Made by a program: the position numbers and the translations under genes
Assembly (NCBI GenBank): GCA_916700875.1
Contig: CAKAKS010000067.1
Span: 1,844,409 to 1,908,408, forward strand
Length of the DNA: 64,000 bases
Source of the DNA: Sebastes aleutianus
Lineage: Eukaryota > Chordata > Actinopteri > Perciformes > Sebastidae
Direction of reading: 5' to 3'
The notes under the pieces: generated by a model
Seen by the model: only the letters and a program-made list of their open reading frames with translations
The model's database searches: none
Told to the model about the DNA's origin: nothing
Shown: positions 35,017 through 64,000 of the stretch, one piece after another
Position numbering within the stretch: the first letter of the stretch is position 1
Layout of the letters: each line of letters starts with the position of its first letter

Positions 35017-36260
35017 GTATGTTGAAAAAATAAGTCATACTATAGTAAGTCGAAAATACATCATAGCATTTTTTATGTCGAAAAAAAATCAGTATACTAT
35101 GTCGAAAGAAGTCATAGTATAGTATGTCAAAGAAAGATTTAGATAAAAGTCATTGTATAGTATGGCGAAAGAAGTCATAGTATAGTATGTCAAAGAAAGA
35201 TTTAAATAAAAAGTCATAGTATGGCGAAAGAAGTCATAGTATAGTATGTAAAAAAAAGTCATAGTATAGTGTGTAAAAAAAAAGTCAGTATAGTATGTCG
35301 AAAAAAGTCATAGTGTAGTATTTAGAAAAAAAAGTCAGAGTATAATGTTGCAAAAAAAGAGTAAAAAATAGTCATTTGTCAAAAAAAGTGATAGAATAGT
35401 GTGTCGAAAAAAAGTCATAGTATAGTATGTCGAAAAAAAATCCAGTATAGTATGTCGAAAAAAAAGTCATAGTATTTTATGTTGTAAAAAAAGTCATAGT
35501 ATGTCAACAAAAAAAATCATTGTATATAGTATATCGAAAAAAGATTTAAAAAAAGTCATAGTATAGTGTGTCGAAAAAAGGTCTGTATTTTATGTTGAAA
35601 AAAAGTGATAGTATAGTATATCAACAAAACAATTCATTGTATGTAGTATGTCGAAAAAAAAGTCATAATACAGTATGTAGAAAAAATTTTATAGTATTGT
35701 GTCAAAATAAATTTCAAAAAAGTCATAGTATATAGTATGTCAAAAATTTCTTTTTTAAAGTCATAGTATAGTATGTCGTAAAAAAGTCATAATATAGTAT
35801 GTCGAAAAAAAGTCATAGTATTTTATGTTGTAAAAAACGCCATACTATAGTATTTTAAAAAAAGATTTTTAAAAAAGTCATGTCGAAAAAAAAGTTTAAA
35901 GTCATAGTAGTATGTAAAGTATTTCATTGTATAGTATGTGGAAAAAAAGTCATCAAAAAGTCATAGTATAGTATGTCGAAAAAAATATATAAAAAGGTCA
36001 CAGCATAGTTTGTCATAAAAAAGTCATAGCACAGTATGTAAAAAAAAGTCATAGTATAGTATGTTGAAAAAAAGTCATCAGAGTCATAGTATAGTATGTC
36101 GGAAAAAGATTTTTAAAAAGTCATAGTATAGTGTCGAAAAAAAGTTAAAGTATGTCGAAAAAAAGTCATCAAAAAGTCATAGTATAGTATGTAAAAAAAA
36201 TATATAAAAAAAAAAGTCATAGAATAGTATGTCGTAAAAAATGTCATAGTATAGTATGCC
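35017..36260. repeat. AT-rich minisatellite, second block
   Basis: Continuation of the approximately 26-bp AGTCATAGTATAGTATGTCG array for about 1.2 kb, ending at TATGCCATTTCCG. Confidence 0.9.
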
Positions 36261-36532
36261 ATTTCCGTATGTTGTCTCAGTCATTGATGGCTGATGGGTG
36301 TGGTATTGTAAAGCCGTCTCTGGTGAAACCATCCAATCGCCGCAGTGCAGCTGATTAATGATATGCTTAATAACAGAAACCAGAAAGAAAAAATTGGTGG
36401 GCAGCATAAAGTGAATTAGGTGTCAACTCTAATCTACTTTTACTTTTTGTTCTTATGAAGCTTAGAGCCAAAAACAAACGACCTCTAGTTCACCAGCGTT
36501 TGGTGTTAATATCAGTTTACAAGGAGCGTTGA

Positions 36533-36540
36533 GTTTCAAA
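36533..36540. repeat. Left 8-bp target-site duplication
   Basis: GTTTCAAA, repeated exactly at 37510-37517. Confidence 0.7.
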
Positions 36541-37509
36541 TAAGGCTGCACGATTATGGCCCAAATGATAATCATGATTATTCATAGATTTTAGGGACAC
36601 ATTTTTTTTTATTGCAATATCACATTTAAATAAACAGAGCGCTGCTTTGACTCCCATGCTGTGATAAATTCCAACCGTCAAATTCTAAATGTTATCCTCA
36701 AATCATCTATAGTGGTTATTTGCAAAAAAAAAAAAAAAACACAATTCAAATGATTAGGAAAGAAATTATTGTATTTTTATTTAAATATTTGCTTTGATTA
36801 AAAAAAATCTTTGCATTAGTAGTTGTAATTATATATTATTTAGCTAATTATCTATTTTATATTGCTGTGAAAACATCTCCTTCAAAACAACTGGATTTAT
36901 TCAAGTTTCTCACCAGAAACTACATTTTACAAGATTACCTTTTGAATGTGTCATGATAGCGTTTATAATTTACCATCGCCCAATACTCATTTTTACTGAG
37001 TAGAGCTTGGATGCACCATAATGTGCTCTGTGCTGTCGGCAGACAAGCCGGTCACTGTGATTACTCTGAGCAGCATCATAATTACAATATTACAATTACA
37101 ATATAATAAGTGTCTGATTAAGTTAGTTGTTCCAAATGTTTTAAGGTTGTTCCCTCCACGGCTTATTTTGGAGTTGTGACAAATCGCAGCTCTTCACTCG
37201 CACTGACTGTGTGTGGCTGTGATGTTACTGACTGTGCCGACAAAAAAAGCATCATGTGGCGGCTGCACATGTGTCTGACCGGCAAAAAAACTTGGATATA
37301 TGAATATGAGACTGCTGAAAACCGGCCGGCTGCTGAGTGACAGTTCATCTCTAGCTGTTAGTTCAGGAAGGGCTTGATTTATATAGCAGAGTTTTCTATG
37401 AGCGGAGCATGCATATTTAACATCAATATCGCAGACCATCATGTTCATTTAATTGTGGATAGCCAAAATTGTGATCACGATTTAATATTCCATTAATTGT
37501 GCAGCCCAA
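36541..37509. mobile_element. Non-autonomous hAT-like element (about 970 bp)
   Basis: The ends TAAGGCTGCACGATTA and TAATTGTGCAGCCCAA are imperfect inverted repeats, flanked by the 8-bp duplication GTTTCAAA, which fits hAT. No transposase frame is present. This is a common teleost element type. Confidence 0.75.
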
Positions 37510-37517
37510 GTTTCAAA
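37510..37517. repeat. Right 8-bp target-site duplication
   Basis: GTTTCAAA, identical to 36533-36540. Confidence 0.7.
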
Positions 37518-39620
37518 ATGTTAGTTCCTTAAAAAGGATTATTGTTTTGTTCCAAGTTAGAAACAAATCATTAAGTCAAAAGCATAGGGAACAAAATCTG
37601 TATTACAGCTGTGTTAAAAATAACAATATATATAATAAACTAATCTGATTATTGTTTCAAAAGTTTTACTACTGTGAAATTTGCAGCAGGTTTAATGCTC
37701 TATAATATTTCATACTTAAACATGGTTTAGATTGGAGCAGGAAATTTCTAACTAGTTTAATGATGCAGATTTTTGTTGACATGCATAGTCTTTATTGTGA
37801 AGTTCAAGAGTTTGTGTTGTGTGGAAAAATGTGCTCTGCGTTCAGATGTTATGGGATGGGTCTCCATGTTTACAGCTTGTGATGACAACTCAAGATAACT
37901 GTATGATCGTTGATTGGCCGTATAGGGGTTAAAAATGTTATGCATTTACAATAGAACTCCACATTTCTGGTTAATTACTGTTAACAGTGAACGTCACCCG
38001 ACATGAGGTGTCCATATTATTTGGATATTGACGTGAACAGTATCTACAAGTCAGAAACTGGCAACTCCCATATCACATGAATGCGGCATGATGAAGGTGA
38101 AATTACAAAACTCACTGCTACTGCAAAATTACAGCTGTTAGAAGTTTTATTTTCTTTCACGTTGGTCCTCAGAACAGCAAAAAAAACACAAGTATTTGCT
38201 CCCAGAGATTTAATCAGATGCATAGTTAATAGTTTATGGGATTAATAAGGAAAAAAAACAGTATGTAAACGACAAAACTCTGTAAATAAGACCATTTTTC
38301 ACAGCTTTATGACTGACGGAAAAGTAAAAACAAATCTAATGTAACATGACTTTGTACCTAAAGACAAAACTGAGTAACTACTTTTACTTCAAAGCTCAAA
38401 CAACATAGAAAAATGTTTAAACATCAATATCAGTTCATTAACCGACTGAAAACTATTCAAAATGTTTCCGTTTCACAGCTTGTTCCCTTAAAGCTCATCT
38501 GTCGTACCCGTTGAAACAAAGAAGACAAATGGGTCTGATTGTGAAAGTTCCCCCTTCATCACTTTCATTATCACTTTTGATGGGATGCAGATTGCATCTT
38601 TGTTAATACAAACATTTTCTCAGAGTAGGAGTAATAACTAGGGCAGAATATCGAACCTTAATAACCTTATTTGATACAGACCAAAACTGTCAAGCCCCCG
38701 AAGTTGGTATTGGATGTGTGGTTAGATTCATAATGAAAGCTGAAGCGATTAATCAATCGAAAGAAAAGTAATTTCTTAAACCTGAAGACGGTAACTTTCA
38801 GCAAATATGATTGTAAAAGTGTATCTTTGTCAAAAATCTTGAAAAAATGTAAGAGATCAAGATTGTGGTATAGTATTTAAAAATGACAATTGGCCGATAT
38901 ATTGTCATTTGATTATTTTTAAGATCATTTTTATCAGTAGGGGCCACAGTAGGAAGTTCATATTATGAAATCTCAGCTCTGCCTTTAAATATAAAACACC
39001 AACCAGCTGATGGTATATGTCAGTGGTATGGTTTTCACAGCTTTAGAGCACAAGACAGTGAAACGTGACTGAAAACACGGAGAAATATGAGAGCAGATGT
39101 TCTTTCATCTCACACAGAAAAATCAGGGGTAAAGGCACGAACATTATGCAGATTGTCTTGTTGTTTTGGGGGCTTTCAGGTCCGAGATACAATCGCTCTC
39201 CACTAACAGATCAGAGAATACACTGGGGGAAAAAAAGAAAATCCTCATTAGTCATCGTTAAAGCAAAATACATCTCTATGCTTACATTGAAATGAGGAAC
39301 TTTGTTTTTCACTTCTGGGTTTGTCGGTAATGTTTTTTTTCCAATGTGTTTTACTGTGAATTTTATTATTTAGTTTTTATTGTAAACCATAACTCTCTGA
39401 GGGCAAAAAAAAAAATGTCCATCACAGCAAATGTTTTTTTAATCATAGGTGAGATGATCCGTGGATAGCAGCTCTCAACATAGAAATACTTGATTGTGCT
39501 TGACAAGATGCACACAGCATATTTTTAATGGATCTAAAATATCATAACACGAAACCCTTGAAGAAACAAGCATTTCTACATTAATATCTCATAAACGTGA
39601 GGTGAAAACATTCAACTTAC
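37518..39620 (-). other. Probable 3' flank / 3' UTR region of the lysine-rich gene
   Basis: There is no coding signal. Because a strong splice donor follows the stop codon (39620-39615), a 3' UTR exon probably lies somewhere here on the minus strand. Possible polyadenylation signals (AATAAA read on the minus strand) occur at 38151-38146 and near 39365-39385. The actual exon cannot be placed from sequence alone. Confidence 0.35.
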
Positions 39621-39627
39621 CCACATT

Positions 39628-63924
<24,297 letters not shown>

Positions 63925-64000
63925 CTACAACACAATCACAGACATTCACACTCTTTTACTTTGGAAATTATCTAAATGAATACAGTAATAATGTTTGATT

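Noticed and set aside
34227..36260. Regularly spaced repeats that might suggest a CRISPR-like array
   Set aside because: Units are tandem without unique spacers, vary in length, and the genome is a vertebrate; it is an AT-rich minisatellite.

Overview
The window is vertebrate nuclear DNA, almost certainly from a ray-finned (teleost, probably percomorph) fish. The evidence is spliced exons with GT/AG borders, long CA/GT and AT microsatellites, a vertebrate-type tRNA-Thr, and a dense mixture of decayed transposons typical of fish: L1/Tx1-like and other LINEs, Ty3/Gypsy, hAT, Harbinger, Tc1, tRNA-SINE, TTAA-flanked miniature elements. Nothing is organised as in bacteria: there are no operons, ribosome binding sites or CRISPR arrays.

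Positions 1 to about 39,600 hold no host protein-coding gene that I can support. This part is a graveyard of transposable elements: an L1-clade LINE tail (1-632), a broken Ty3/Gypsy pol (about 1990-3215, minus strand), a second LINE remnant (about 3230-3930), a THAP-domain remnant (7987-8300), an L1-like fragment (about 11650-12366), a truncated Harbinger transposase (about 13937-14645), several TTAA-flanked miniature elements, a tRNA-Thr(CGT) gene (24487-24559), a hAT element with a clean 8-bp target duplication (26052-27334) carrying a SINE, and a 2-kb AT-rich minisatellite with a duplicated LINE fragment inside it (33992-36260).

Positions 39,621-63,924 (minus strand) carry the 3' portion of one host gene. 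I followed eleven internal exons and the stop-containing exon. Every splice phase agrees, giving one open frame of 738 residues that continues upstream beyond the window. The protein is a low-complexity chain of acidic (Glu/Asp/Ser) blocks followed by a C-terminal half of poly-lysine blocks alternating with acidic linkers. That composition resembles nucleolar phosphoproteins such as treacle or NOLC1, but I see no diagnostic domain and leave the gene unnamed.

The introns of this gene are stuffed with repeats. One fish family whose ends read GGGCTGTCAA is present at least seven times. There is also an inverted copy of the gene's own exon/intron border (46646-47001), a 28S rRNA fragment (48846-49333), a Tc1-like transposase remnant (about 49940-50285), a hAT-type element with a perfect 8-bp duplication carrying a 200-bp CA array (55486-56330), and nested fold-back elements (61725-62632). 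I found no evidence of a new functional system. The most unusual items are the inverted exon copy, the intronic 28S fragment, the duplicated LINE/minisatellite block and the in-element minisatellite expansion.
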